This document shows, in pieces, positions 8,700 to 16,624 of a stretch of DNA of 64,000 bases (positions within the stretch are counted from its first letter, which is position 1; the number at the start of each line of letters is the position of its first letter). The stretch spans positions 62,001-126,000 of the forward strand of contig JAIRVG010000052.1 of NCBI GenBank assembly GCA_031253995.1, in the 5' to 3' direction. The notes under the pieces were generated by a model. It did not search any database, was not told the DNA's origin, and saw nothing but the letters and a program-made list of their open reading frames with translations. Source of the DNA: Paucimonas sp. (lineage in GTDB: Bacteria > Pseudomonadota > Gammaproteobacteria > Pseudomonadales > Pseudomonadaceae). The position numbers and the translations under genes were made by a program.

Positions 8700-9428
8700 A
8701 TGGGCCAATGGATCGACATTCAGGGAGCAGGGCTGGAGGGGTTCTCCGGTTACCTGGCCTTGCCGCAAGGCGGCTCGGGCCCCGGCCTGTTGCTGCTGCA
8801 GGAGATCTGGGGCGTCAATGGCCACATCCGCGACCTGGCCGGGCAGTTCGCCGCCGAGGGCTTCGTGGTCCTGGCCCCGGATGTGTTCTGGCGCCAGCAG
8901 CGCCGCGTCGACCTGACCTATGACCCGGCCGGCACGGCTCAGGCCCGTGCGTACTACCAGGCACTGGATATCGCCCAGGCCCGGACGGATCTGGCTGTTG
9001 CGGTGGATGTCCTCGGCGACCTGCCTCAGGTGAACGGCCGTCTCGGCGTGGTCGGCTACTGCATGGGCGGCAAGCTGGCCTATGAACTGGGCGAGCATCC
9101 GCGTCTCAGCGCCGGGGTCAGCTACTACCCCGGCGGCATCGCCGAGACCGTGCAGCGCATCGAGCGCCTGGCCTGCCCGTACCTGTTCCACTTCGCCAGC
9201 GACGACCAACTGATCGACCTGGCCGAGGTCCGCCTGCTGCAACCCTTGATGGCCCGTAGCGGCGAGGTGTCCGTTGAGATTCACCAGGGCGTCGGCCATG
9301 GCTTTGCCTGTCCCCGGCGTCCGGCCTGGTCCATGGCCGCCGCCTTGAGCGCCAAGGCCTCGACCCTGTGGTTCCTCGGCGACTGCCTGCTTGGCGATGG
9401 GCCCCGCGGCCTGCATGAGCCACTTTAG
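8700..9428 (+). CDS. Dienelactone hydrolase-family protein
   Basis: This 242-aa alpha/beta hydrolase of the dienelactone hydrolase family would hydrolyse a lactone or ester in the cytoplasm. The family's Cys-based triad is visible: nucleophile Cys121 in GYCMGG, Asp168 or Asp169 in ASDDQ, and His200 in GVGHGF, with Glu35 in QEIWG. AGGAG is 5 bases before the ATG. It has its own leader with a perfect LacI-type operator and two terminator-like hairpins, and another operator (9442) follows it, so it may form a single-gene transcript. In the pathway context it could open a lactone made by the upstream oxidoreductases; that is inference. Confidence 0.85.
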   Translation: MGQWIDIQGAGLEGFSGYLALPQGGSGPGLLLLQEIWGVNGHIRDLAGQFAAEGFVVLAPDVFWRQQRRVDLTYDPAGTAQARAYYQALDIAQARTDLAVAVDVLGDLPQVNGRLGVVGYCMGGKLAYELGEHPRLSAGVSYYPGGIAETVQRIERLACPYLFHFASDDQLIDLAEVRLLQPLMARSGEVSVEIHQGVGHGFACPRRPAWSMAAALSAKASTLWFLGDCLLGDGPRGLHEPL

Positions 9429-9441
9429 GCGTGCCTGGCGA

Positions 9442-9455
9442 TGTAAACGATTACT
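9442..9455. promoter_or_regulatory. LacI-family operator upstream of cupin gene
   Basis: TGTAAACGATTACT, a one-mismatch copy of the regulon motif, lies 48 bases before the cupin gene. It marks the start of the cupin, hydrolase and aspartate dehydrogenase unit. Confidence 0.65.
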
Positions 9456-9502
9456 AACCCTGTCGTACCCACCCTGCATTGGTTTGAACAAGAGGAACAA
9501 TC

Positions 9503-10024
9503 ATGAGTAACCCGGCAGTGAACGAACACGAGAACGAGCCCCGGAAAGGCACCCTGGTCTACGTCACCCGCGAGACCGAGGCCAGCTATTGGCAGCCCAA
9601 GCCGGCCAACGGTTATGTCTCGGTGGCGGTGTCGCCGAACCTGTTCAAGATGAACCGCAACTTCTCCGTGGGCACGCAGATGATGCCGCCGGGTGGTCGG
9701 GTGCGCGAGCACGCCCATTCCACCAACGAGGAAGTGCTGCACTTCATCTCCGGTACCGGCAGCGCCATCGTCGATGGCAAGGAATACAAGCTGGAACCAG
9801 GCGTGACCCTGTTCCTCGGCGAGCACAACTCGCACACCTTCACCAACACCGGTGATGTCGACCTGCACTGGGTGTGGTTCATGAACCCGAGCGGGCTGGA
9901 AGACTTCTTCCGCGATGTCGGTCGCCCGCGCACCCATGGCGAGCCTGCGCCGGAGCCGTTCGAGCGACCGGCCAACATCGAGCAGATCGAAGCCAGCGGC
10001 GTGTTCGCCTACACCAAGAGCTGA
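9503..10024 (+). CDS. Cupin-domain protein
   Basis: This 173-aa single-domain cupin has both conserved motifs. The first is GGRVREHAHSTNEE with metal ligands His70, His72 and Glu76 or Glu77, and the second includes His111 in EHNSHTFTN. Cupins of this size are metal-dependent isomerases, dioxygenases, sugar-lactone enzymes or ligand sensors, so the reaction is open. AAGAGGAAC precedes the start. It heads a tight unit: the stop codon directly abuts the next gene's GTG start, indicating translational coupling with the alpha/beta hydrolase and the aspartate dehydrogenase-like gene. Confidence 0.8.
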   Translation: MSNPAVNEHENEPRKGTLVYVTRETEASYWQPKPANGYVSVAVSPNLFKMNRNFSVGTQMMPPGGRVREHAHSTNEEVLHFISGTGSAIVDGKEYKLEPGVTLFLGEHNSHTFTNTGDVDLHWVWFMNPSGLEDFFRDVGRPRTHGEPAPEPFERPANIEQIEASGVFAYTKS

Positions 10025-10804
10025 GTGATCGACACCATGGGCAAGACTATCTACTCGCAGGCGCGGGGCACGGGCGATGCGGTCGTGCTGGTTTCCGGCC
10101 TGGGCGGTCTCGGTGCGTTCTGGGAGCCCGTCGTCGAGCAACTGGCCGGTGACTACCGTGTATTGACCTTCGATCACCCGGGTGTCGGCCAGAGCGAGAT
10201 CGTCGGTGCGCCGACCATTCCCGGCATTGTCGAGGCTTTGCTCGCGGTGCTCGATGCCCATGGTGTCGAGCGTGCGCATCTGGTCGGGCATTCCACCGGC
10301 TCGCTGGTGACCCAGGCCATGGCCCTGGATCACCCAGGGCGGGTGCGCAGCATCGTCCTCAGCAGTGGCTGGGCCCGGCCGGACAAGCGCTTCCGCGATT
10401 TCTTCGCCTATCGCCAGTTCGTCCTCGGCCAACTGGGCGGTACCGCCTACAACGCCATGACCCGTCTGGTGGCCTATCCCTCGTCCTGGTATGGCGAGCA
10501 TTTCGCCGTCGACCAGGCGCTGGACTATGCCGCGCCGTCCATCGTCGATGTCGAGATGACCCAGGCGCGCATGGACATGCTGCAGAACTACAGCCGCCGC
10601 GAGGAATTGTCGCGGCTCGAACTGCCGGCCTGCGTCATCGGCGCCGAAGACGACTTCGTCATCCCGTTCCACCATTCGCAGGAGTTGGCCGGGCTGATCC
10701 CCGGTGCCCGCCTGGTCGAGCTGAGCGGCGGCCATTTCGCCCCGATCACCCGCACCTGCGCCTACACATCCCTGCTGCGTACCTTCTGGGAGTCACAAGC
10801 ATGA
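10025..10804 (+). CDS. Alpha/beta-fold hydrolase (RutD-like)
   Basis: This alpha/beta hydrolase has about 259 aa from the GTG at 10025, or 255 from the ATG at 10037. The nucleophile elbow GHSTGS places Ser90 (GTG numbering), the oxyanion region is SGLGGLG, the acid lies in GAEDDFVIP and the base His in LSGGHFAPI. It resembles RutD-type hydrolases (aminoacrylate deaminase/hydrolase family), but no other rut genes are nearby. It overlaps the aspartate dehydrogenase gene by 4 bases (ATGA). The pairing with an amine-forming or imine-using dehydrogenase is suggestive of processing a nitrogenous intermediate, but that is inference. Confidence 0.8.
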   Translation: MIDTMGKTIYSQARGTGDAVVLVSGLGGLGAFWEPVVEQLAGDYRVLTFDHPGVGQSEIVGAPTIPGIVEALLAVLDAHGVERAHLVGHSTGSLVTQAMALDHPGRVRSIVLSSGWARPDKRFRDFFAYRQFVLGQLGGTAYNAMTRLVAYPSSWYGEHFAVDQALDYAAPSIVDVEMTQARMDMLQNYSRREELSRLELPACVIGAEDDFVIPFHHSQELAGLIPGARLVELSGGHFAPITRTCAYTSLLRTFWESQA

Positions 10805-11613
10805 GCACCAAGCACATCAAGCGCGTCGGCCTGATCGGCCTCGGCGCGATCGGCAAGCGCGTCCTCGGCGCCCTGCAACGCGAGCACCTGCCACAGGCGG
10901 CCTATGCGGCCATCGATCCGTCGGCTGCCTCGACCGGTTTTGCCAGCGAGCACGGGATCGCGCTGTTCAGCGATGTCCAGGGCCTGCTGGACTGGAAACC
11001 CGACCTGGTGATCGAGTGCGCCGGCCACGGCGCGGTGGTGCAGGTGGTGCCGCCCTTGCTGCAGGCGGGCGTGGACGTGGTCATTGCCTCCATCGGTGCC
11101 CTGGCGGACAAGGCGCTGGCCAAGGACCTGGAGACGGCAGCAGAAGCGGGTGGTGCGCGGCTGATCCTGGTCTCGGGGGCCATCGGTGGCCTGGATGCCA
11201 TGCGCTCGGCCCGTGCCGCAGGACTGGACGAGGTGCTCTATACCGGGCGCAAGCCGCCGCAGGCCTGGGCGGGAACGCCGGCGGAGACGGAGTTCGACCT
11301 GGCCGGGATCACGGTACCGACCACCATCTTCCGCGGCACGGCGGCGGAGGCTTCGCTGAAGTTTCCCAAGAATGCCAACGTCACGGCGGCGGTGGCGCTG
11401 TCCGGCGTCGGCTTCGAGGCAACCCGGGTCGAGCTGGTGGCGGACCCGACGGTGGCGAAGAACATCCACGAGGTCAAGGTCAAGGGGGCGTTCGGCGAAC
11501 TGGGCATCTGGCTGGCCAACAACCCGCTGCCGGACAACGTGAAGACCTCCTGGCTGGCAGCCTTGAGCATCGAGGAGGCGGTGAGCAAGCAGGTGCTGAC
11601 CACGGTGTTCTGA
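10801..11613 (+). CDS. L-aspartate dehydrogenase-like protein
   Basis: This 270-aa protein of the aspartate dehydrogenase/NadX family uses NAD(P). The Rossmann motif is GLIGLGAIGKR (residues 10-20), and the conserved catalytic-type His223 lies in AKNIHEVKVKG. Length matches the family. Family members oxidise L-aspartate to iminosuccinate/oxaloacetate, supplying NAD synthesis in some organisms; homologues also occur in Pseudomonas catabolic clusters with aldehyde dehydrogenases and SDRs, where the true substrate is uncertain. There is no nadA or nadC here, so an NAD role is unlikely. It is the last gene of the cupin-hydrolase unit and is followed by a strong intrinsic terminator. Confidence 0.85.
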   Translation: MSTKHIKRVGLIGLGAIGKRVLGALQREHLPQAAYAAIDPSAASTGFASEHGIALFSDVQGLLDWKPDLVIECAGHGAVVQVVPPLLQAGVDVVIASIGALADKALAKDLETAAEAGGARLILVSGAIGGLDAMRSARAAGLDEVLYTGRKPPQAWAGTPAETEFDLAGITVPTTIFRGTAAEASLKFPKNANVTAAVALSGVGFEATRVELVADPTVAKNIHEVKVKGAFGELGIWLANNPLPDNVKTSWLAALSIEEAVSKQVLTTVF

Positions 11614-11632
11614 AGGGGGGAGATGACTGTGA

Positions 11633-11658
11633 CCGGAGCCGGGAAGCTCCGGTTTTTT
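11633..11658 (+). terminator. Intrinsic terminator ending the LacI-type regulon
   Basis: CCGGAGC-CGGGAA-GCTCCGG followed by TTTTTT is a textbook Rho-independent terminator 19 bases after the aspartate dehydrogenase stop. Confidence 0.9.
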
Positions 11659-11670
11659 GTTGGTTTTGAG

Positions 11671-11702
11671 GGCGTCATCGCTGGTTGGTCAACGATGACG
11701 CC
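11671..11702 (-). terminator. Hairpin at the 3' end of glcB
   Basis: Ten-base perfect arms GGCGTCATCG and CGATGACGCC are separated by 12 bases and lie 19 bases beyond the glcB stop. No good T-run follows on the minus strand, so it may be a transcript-end stabiliser or weak terminator. Confidence 0.5.
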
Positions 11703-11721
11703 GCAAAGGGCAGTACAGCAA

Positions 11722-13911
11722 TCAGCCGATCCGGCCAATCTCCTCCTTGAACCGCAACCGCCACCCATGCAGCAATGGCTCGGTATACCCGCTCGGCTGC
11801 TCCCGCCCCTTGAACACCAGGTCACAGGCCGCCCTGAACGCATGGGACTCCCCGAACCCCGGCGCCATCGGCCGGTACGCCGGGTCCCCGGCATTCTGCT
11901 GGTCCACCACCGCCGCCATGCGCTCCAGCGTCTCGCGCACCCGCGCCGCCGCCACCACGCCATGGTGCAGCCAGTTGGCCACGTGCTGCGCCGAGATACG
12001 CAGGGTCGCGCGGTCTTCCATCAGGCCGACATCATGGATATCCGGCACCTTGGAACAGCCCACCCCTTGCTCCACCCAGCGCACCACGTAGCCGAGGATG
12101 CCCTGGCAGTTGTTGTCCAGCTCGGCCTGGATCTCGCTGTCGCTCCAGCCGCGCGATGCACTCACCGGCACGCTCAGCAGGTCACGCAGCAGCGCCGGCC
12201 GCTCCTGTTCCAGGTCGATGGCCTCCAGCCCCGCCTGGACCGCCTGCACATCCACCTGGTGATAGTGCAGGGCATGCAGGATCGCGGCCGTCGGCGAGGG
12301 TACCCACGCGGTGTTGGCCCCGGCCTTGGGATGGGCGATCTTCTGCTCCAGCATCGCCGCCATCAGGTCCGGCATGGCCCACATGCCCTTGCCGATCTGC
12401 GCCCGACCACGCAGGCCACAGGCCAGGCCCACCAGCATGTTGTTGCGCTCGTAGGCCTGGATCCACGCACAGCCCTTCATGTCGCCCTTGCGCAGCATGG
12501 CCCCGGCCTCCATGGCGCTGTGCATCTCGTCGCCGGTGCGGTCGAGGAAGCCGGTGTTGATGAACACCACCCGCTGCGCCGCCTCGGCGATGCAGGCCTT
12601 GAGGTTGACGCTGGTGCGCCGTTCCTCGTCCATGATGCCCATCTTCAGCGTGTGCCGCGGCAGGCCGAGCAGGTCTTCCACGCGGCCGAAGAGCGTGTTG
12701 GCGAACGCCACTTCCCGCGGGCCGTGCATCTTCGGCTTGACGATATAGACGCTGCCGGCGCGGGAGTTGCCTCGGCGCTGCAGGTCATGCATCGCGGCCA
12801 GGCTGGTGACCACGGCATCGAGGAGGCCTTCGGGAATCTCGCGGCCGTCCTGGTCGAGGATCGCCGGATTGCTCATCAGGTGGCCGACATTGCGCACGAA
12901 CAGCAGCGAGCGACCCGGCAGGACCAGCTCGCCGCTGTCCCGCCCGACATAGATGCGATCCGGATTCAGGGTGCGGGAAAACGCCTTGCCGCCCTTGCTG
13001 ACCTGCTCGCTCAGGTCGCCCTTCATCAGCCCCAGCCAGTTGCGGTAGACCAGCACCTTGTCGTCGGCATCCACCGCCGCCACCGAGTCCTCGCAGTCCA
13101 TGATGGTGGTGATCGCCGATTCCACCAGCAGGTCCTTGACCCCGGCCGGGTCGCTGGCGCCGATCGGGCTGGTGCGGTCGATCTGGATCTCGACATGCAG
13201 TGCGTGGTTTTTCAGGAGGATCGCGGTGGGGGCCTGGGTATCGCCCTGGTGGCCGGCGAACTGGGCGGCGTTGGCCAACCCTGTGACGGACCCGTTGCCC
13301 AGCGCCACCTGGACTGTGCCGTCCACCACCCGATAAGACCGGGCTTCGGTGTGGGAGGCGCCTTCGAGGGGGAAGCTATCGTCGAGGAAGGCCCGCGCCC
13401 AGGCCACTACCCGGGCGCCACGCACCGGGTTGTAGCCGGCGGTTTTCTGCGCGCCATCGTCCTCGCCGATGACATCGGTGCCATACAGCGCGTCGTACAA
13501 CGAGCCCCAGCGCGCATTGGCGGCGTTCAGCGCATAGCGGGCGTTCATCACCGGCACCACCAGCTGCGGCCCGGCCTGGGTGGTGATCTCGTGGTCGACA
13601 TTGGCGGTGCCGACCCGCACTTCGGCGGGCTGGGGCAGCAGGTAGCCGATGTCTTCGAGGAAGGCGGTGTAGGCGGGCAGGTCGGTGACCGGCCCCGGAT
13701 GCTTGCGATGCCACTCATCCAGCTGGCCTTGCAGGAGATCCCGCTCGGCCAGCAGGGCACGGTTCTCCGGCGCCAGCTCATGCACCAGGCTGTCCAGGCC
13801 CTGCCAGAAGGCGTCGGCCGACACGCCGGTGCCGGGCAATGCTTCATCCTCGATGAAGCGCTTGAGGTTTTCTGCCACCTGCAGGCGGTGGCACTGGGTA
13901 CGCTGGGTCAA
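11722..13911 (-). CDS. glcB: Malate synthase G
   Basis: This 729-aa malate synthase G condenses glyoxylate with acetyl-CoA to malate in the cytoplasm. The full family length (about 725 aa) is present, with characteristic segments such as [19 protein letters not shown] near the C-terminus and [15 protein letters not shown]. The TTG at 13911 is preferred over the ATG at 13938 because GGAG lies 8 bases upstream of it and the resulting N-terminus ([16 protein letters not shown]) aligns with typical GlcB starts. It is the last gene of glcDEFGB and consumes the glyoxylate made by GlcDEF. It is likely regulated by GlcC. Confidence 0.95.
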   Translation of the reverse strand: MTQRTQCHRLQVAENLKRFIEDEALPGTGVSADAFWQGLDSLVHELAPENRALLAERDLLQGQLDEWHRKHPGPVTDLPAYTAFLEDIGYLLPQPAEVRVGTANVDHEITTQAGPQLVVPVMNARYALNAANARWGSLYDALYGTDVIGEDDGAQKTAGYNPVRGARVVAWARAFLDDSFPLEGASHTEARSYRVVDGTVQVALGNGSVTGLANAAQFAGHQGDTQAPTAILLKNHALHVEIQIDRTSPIGASDPAGVKDLLVESAITTIMDCEDSVAAVDADDKVLVYRNWLGLMKGDLSEQVSKGGKAFSRTLNPDRIYVGRDSGELVLPGRSLLFVRNVGHLMSNPAILDQDGREIPEGLLDAVVTSLAAMHDLQRRGNSRAGSVYIVKPKMHGPREVAFANTLFGRVEDLLGLPRHTLKMGIMDEERRTSVNLKACIAEAAQRVVFINTGFLDRTGDEMHSAMEAGAMLRKGDMKGCAWIQAYERNNMLVGLACGLRGRAQIGKGMWAMPDLMAAMLEQKIAHPKAGANTAWVPSPTAAILHALHYHQVDVQAVQAGLEAIDLEQERPALLRDLLSVPVSASRGWSDSEIQAELDNNCQGILGYVVRWVEQGVGCSKVPDIHDVGLMEDRATLRISAQHVANWLHHGVVAAARVRETLERMAAVVDQQNAGDPAYRPMAPGFGESHAFRAACDLVFKGREQPSGYTEPLLHGWRLRFKEEIGRIG

Positions 13912-13938
13912 CTTGGGTTCTCCTTCACGACTGTTCAT

Positions 13939-14337
13939 TCAAAGGGCTGCCGCGCCGACCGCGGCCACCTGTGCATCCTGTTCCGACTTCACCCCGGACA
14001 CGCCCACGGCGCCGACCACCTGGCCGTCCACCCGCACCGGCACGCCGCCCTCCAGCGAGGTCAGCAAAGGTGCGCTGACGAAGGCCGTGCGCCCGCCGTT
14101 GACCATGTCCTCGTAGCCCTTGGTCTCGCGCCGGCCAAGGGCAGCGGAGCGGGCTTTCTCGGTGGCGATGTAGGCGCTGATCGGCGCGCAGCCGTCGAGG
14201 CGTTCCAGGGCCAGCGGGTGACCGCCGTCGTCGACGATCGCCACGCTGACGTTCCAGCCGTTGCGCAGTGCTTCCTCGCGGGCGGCGGCGAGCAGGCGGG
14301 TGACATCGCTGTGTTCCAGTACGGCTTTACGTTGCAT
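13939..14337 (-). CDS. glcG: GlcG/HbpS-family protein
   Basis: This 132-aa protein of the GlcG/HbpS-like family (PF03928) has the characteristic NGWNVSVAIVDDGGHPLAL segment and GGVPVRVDGQVVGAVGVSGV. Its biochemical role in glycolate use is not defined; related proteins bind haem or cobalamin-like ligands or act as accessory subunits. The ATG at 14337 is chosen because AGGAG lies 7 bases upstream; the upstream in-frame start at 14355 has none. It overlaps the end of glcF by 11 bases, so it is translationally linked, and it directly precedes glcB. Confidence 0.85.
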   Translation of the reverse strand: MQRKAVLEHSDVTRLLAAAREEALRNGWNVSVAIVDDGGHPLALERLDGCAPISAYIATEKARSAALGRRETKGYEDMVNGGRTAFVSAPLLTSLEGGVPVRVDGQVVGAVGVSGVKSEQDAQVAAVGAAAL

Positions 14338-15565
14338 GGGGTTGCTCCTGGGCAAGGGCTTCTTCGACCAGCTCGATCCAGTGCCGCACGGGCGTGCGCC
14401 CGGCGCCGTCGAGGTGGGTCTGGCAGCCGATATTGGCGGTGACGATGATTTCCGGGTTGCCGCTCTCCAGCGCGTTGAGGCGGTTGTCCCGCAGGCGCCG
14501 GGACAGCTCGGGCTGGGTCAGCGAGTAGGTGCCGGCCGAGCCGCAGCAGAGGTGGCTATCGGGCACGCTGGTGAGGCTGAAGCCGAGGCGGCCGAGGATG
14601 GCTTCCACGGCACCGCCGAGCTTCAGCGCATGTTGCAGGGTGCACGGGCAATGGAAGGCCAGGCGGCGTTCGGCATGGATGCCGAGGCGCTCCAGGGGTT
14701 CGGCGCCCAGCACCTGGACCAGGTCCCGGCTCAGGGCGCTGACCCGCGCGGCCTTGGCCGCATAGGCCGGGTCCTGCTCCAGCAGGTGGCCGTAGTCGCG
14801 GACGAAGGCGCCGCAGCCGCTGGCGGTCTGCACGATGGCCTCGGCCCCGGCCTCGATCGCCGGCCACCAGGCGTCGATATTGCGCCGGGCCCGTTCCAGG
14901 CCTTGTTCCTGGGCATTCAGGTGATAGTCCACGGCACCGCAGCAACCGGCCTCCCGCGCCGCGACCACGGAAATCCCCAGGCGATCGAGCACCCGTGCCG
15001 CTGCCGCATTGGTATTGGGTGACAGCGACGGCTGCACGCAGCCTTCGAGCATCAGCACCTTGCGCGCATGGCGACTGGCCGGACGCGCCTTGGCCTGCGG
15101 TGCATGGCGCGGCAGCTTGGCCTTGAGCATCTGTGGCAGCAGCGGGCGGAAGACCTGGCCGGTGCGGCTCAGTGCCTTGAACAGCGCCGGGCGCGGGACC
15201 ACGGCGCGCAGGCCTTCCCGCAGCAGGCGTTCGCCCAGCCCGCGGGGCACCTGTTGCTCGACCACCGCACGCCCGATGTCCAGCAGGTTGTGGTACTCCA
15301 CCCCGGACGGGCAGGTGGTTTCGCAGTTGCGGCAGGACAGGCAGCGGTCCAGGTGCTCGCGGGTGCTGGCGGTGACCTCCTGGCCTTCGAGCACTTGCTT
15401 GATCAGGTAGATGCGTCCGCGCGGGCCATCCAGCTCGTCGCCCAGCAGCTGGTAGGTGGGGCAGGTGGCGGTGCAGAAGCCGCAGTGCACGCAGGACCGC
15501 AGGATGCGCTCGGCTTCCTCGGCGCGGGGCAGGCCCCGGGCCTGTTCGCTCAGATGGGTTTGCAT
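14327..15565 (-). CDS. glcF: Glycolate oxidase iron-sulfur subunit GlcF
   Basis: This 412-aa subunit passes electrons from the GlcD/GlcE flavins towards the respiratory chain. Two ferredoxin-type 4Fe-4S clusters are visible: Cys25, Cys28, Cys31, Cys35 (CVHCGFCTATCP) and Cys75, Cys78, Cys81, Cys85 (CLSCRNCETTCP). Two CCG-domain segments follow (EAGCCGAVDY and HLCCGSAGTY). It starts 6 bases after glcE and overlaps glcG. Confidence 0.95.
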   Translation of the reverse strand: MQTHLSEQARGLPRAEEAERILRSCVHCGFCTATCPTYQLLGDELDGPRGRIYLIKQVLEGQEVTASTREHLDRCLSCRNCETTCPSGVEYHNLLDIGRAVVEQQVPRGLGERLLREGLRAVVPRPALFKALSRTGQVFRPLLPQMLKAKLPRHAPQAKARPASRHARKVLMLEGCVQPSLSPNTNAAAARVLDRLGISVVAAREAGCCGAVDYHLNAQEQGLERARRNIDAWWPAIEAGAEAIVQTASGCGAFVRDYGHLLEQDPAYAAKAARVSALSRDLVQVLGAEPLERLGIHAERRLAFHCPCTLQHALKLGGAVEAILGRLGFSLTSVPDSHLCCGSAGTYSLTQPELSRRLRDNRLNALESGNPEIIVTANIGCQTHLDGAGRTPVRHWIELVEEALAQEQPHAT

Positions 15566-15571
15566 GACGTC

Positions 15572-16624
15572 TCAGACCTCCGCGTAGAGTCGGCCAGGGT
15601 TGAAGATGCGCTGGGGATCGAGCTGTTTCTTCAGGCTCTGGTGGTAGCGCAGCAGCAGGGGCGGCAAGGGTTGGAACGGCATGTCGTGCTGGCCGTAGCA
15701 GGTGGCATGGCCGCCGACGGCGCTCACGGCGTGGCGGATGTCTTCGGCGGGGGCGTCGGACAGCAGCCAGCGCTGCGCCCCGGCCCAGTCCAGCAACTGC
15801 TGGCCGGGAATCTCCAGCGGCGGCGTGTCGTTGGGTACGGACAGGCGCCACAGCGGTTGCTCGCCGGCGAAGAACGGCAGGCGCAGTTCGCGCAGCCTGG
15901 TCCAGTAGCTGCTGTCGACAGGTTCGCCGCCGAGGCGCTGACAGGCGGACTTCACCGAGCCTTCGCCGCCTTCCAGGCGCAGGTGCAGGGCATCGCCGTC
16001 ATGGCAGGCGGCGCTGATGGGCAGTGGTTGCTGGCCCCATTCCGCCAGTTCGCAGAGCGCGGTGGCGGCGTCCATGTCCAGCCTCAGGCTGACGCAGGTG
16101 CGCGGTTTCGGCAGCACCTTCAGCGACACCTCGGTAAGCAGCCCCAGGCAGCCGAAGCTGCCGGCCAGCAGGCGCGACAGGTCGTAGCCGGCGACGTTCT
16201 TCATCACCTCGCCACCGAAGCGCAGCAACTGGCCGTGGCCGGTGATGACCCGGGTGCCGAGCACATGGTCGCGGGCCGAGCCGGACCACGGACGTCGCGG
16301 ACCGGACAGTCCGCTGGCGATGGCGCCGCCGAGGGTGGCGCCGTCACCGAAGTGTGGTGGTTCGAAGGGCAGCCGCTGGCCCCGGGCATCGAGGGCTGCC
16401 TCGATTTCCGTCAACGGCGTGCCGGCCCGGGCGGTGAGCACCAGCTCGGTGGGGTCGTAGCTGACGATGCCACGGTGGGCGCGGGTGTCCAGCACTTCGC
16501 CGGCCACCGGGCGACCCAGCATGGCCTTGCTGTTGCCGCCCTGGATACGCAGCGGGATGTTCTCATTGATGGCCTGGTTGACCTGCTCCAGCAGGGCGGC
16601 GCTGTGATCGTGATCGCTGTTCAT
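15572..16624 (-). CDS. glcE: Glycolate oxidase FAD-binding subunit GlcE
   Basis: This 350-aa subunit belongs to the FAD-linked oxidase family. Its FAD-binding segments are readable: PLRIQGGNSKAMLGRP near the N-terminus, HFGDGATLGGAIASGLSGPRR, and VMKNVAGYDLSRLLAGSFG. It is shorter than GlcD and lacks the full C-terminal substrate domain, as expected of GlcE. Its ATG shares one base with the glcD stop (TGATG), so the two are translationally coupled. Confidence 0.95.
   Translation of the reverse strand: MNSDHDHSAALLEQVNQAINENIPLRIQGGNSKAMLGRPVAGEVLDTRAHRGIVSYDPTELVLTARAGTPLTEIEAALDARGQRLPFEPPHFGDGATLGGAIASGLSGPRRPWSGSARDHVLGTRVITGHGQLLRFGGEVMKNVAGYDLSRLLAGSFGCLGLLTEVSLKVLPKPRTCVSLRLDMDAATALCELAEWGQQPLPISAACHDGDALHLRLEGGEGSVKSACQRLGGEPVDSSYWTRLRELRLPFFAGEQPLWRLSVPNDTPPLEIPGQQLLDWAGAQRWLLSDAPAEDIRHAVSAVGGHATCYGQHDMPFQPLPPLLLRYHQSLKKQLDPQRIFNPGRLYAEV

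Noticed and set aside
11623..14442. Open frame of 939 codons on the plus strand
   Set aside because: It is antisense to glcB and glcG, which are unmistakable; the translation is His/Arg/Gln-rich and featureless.
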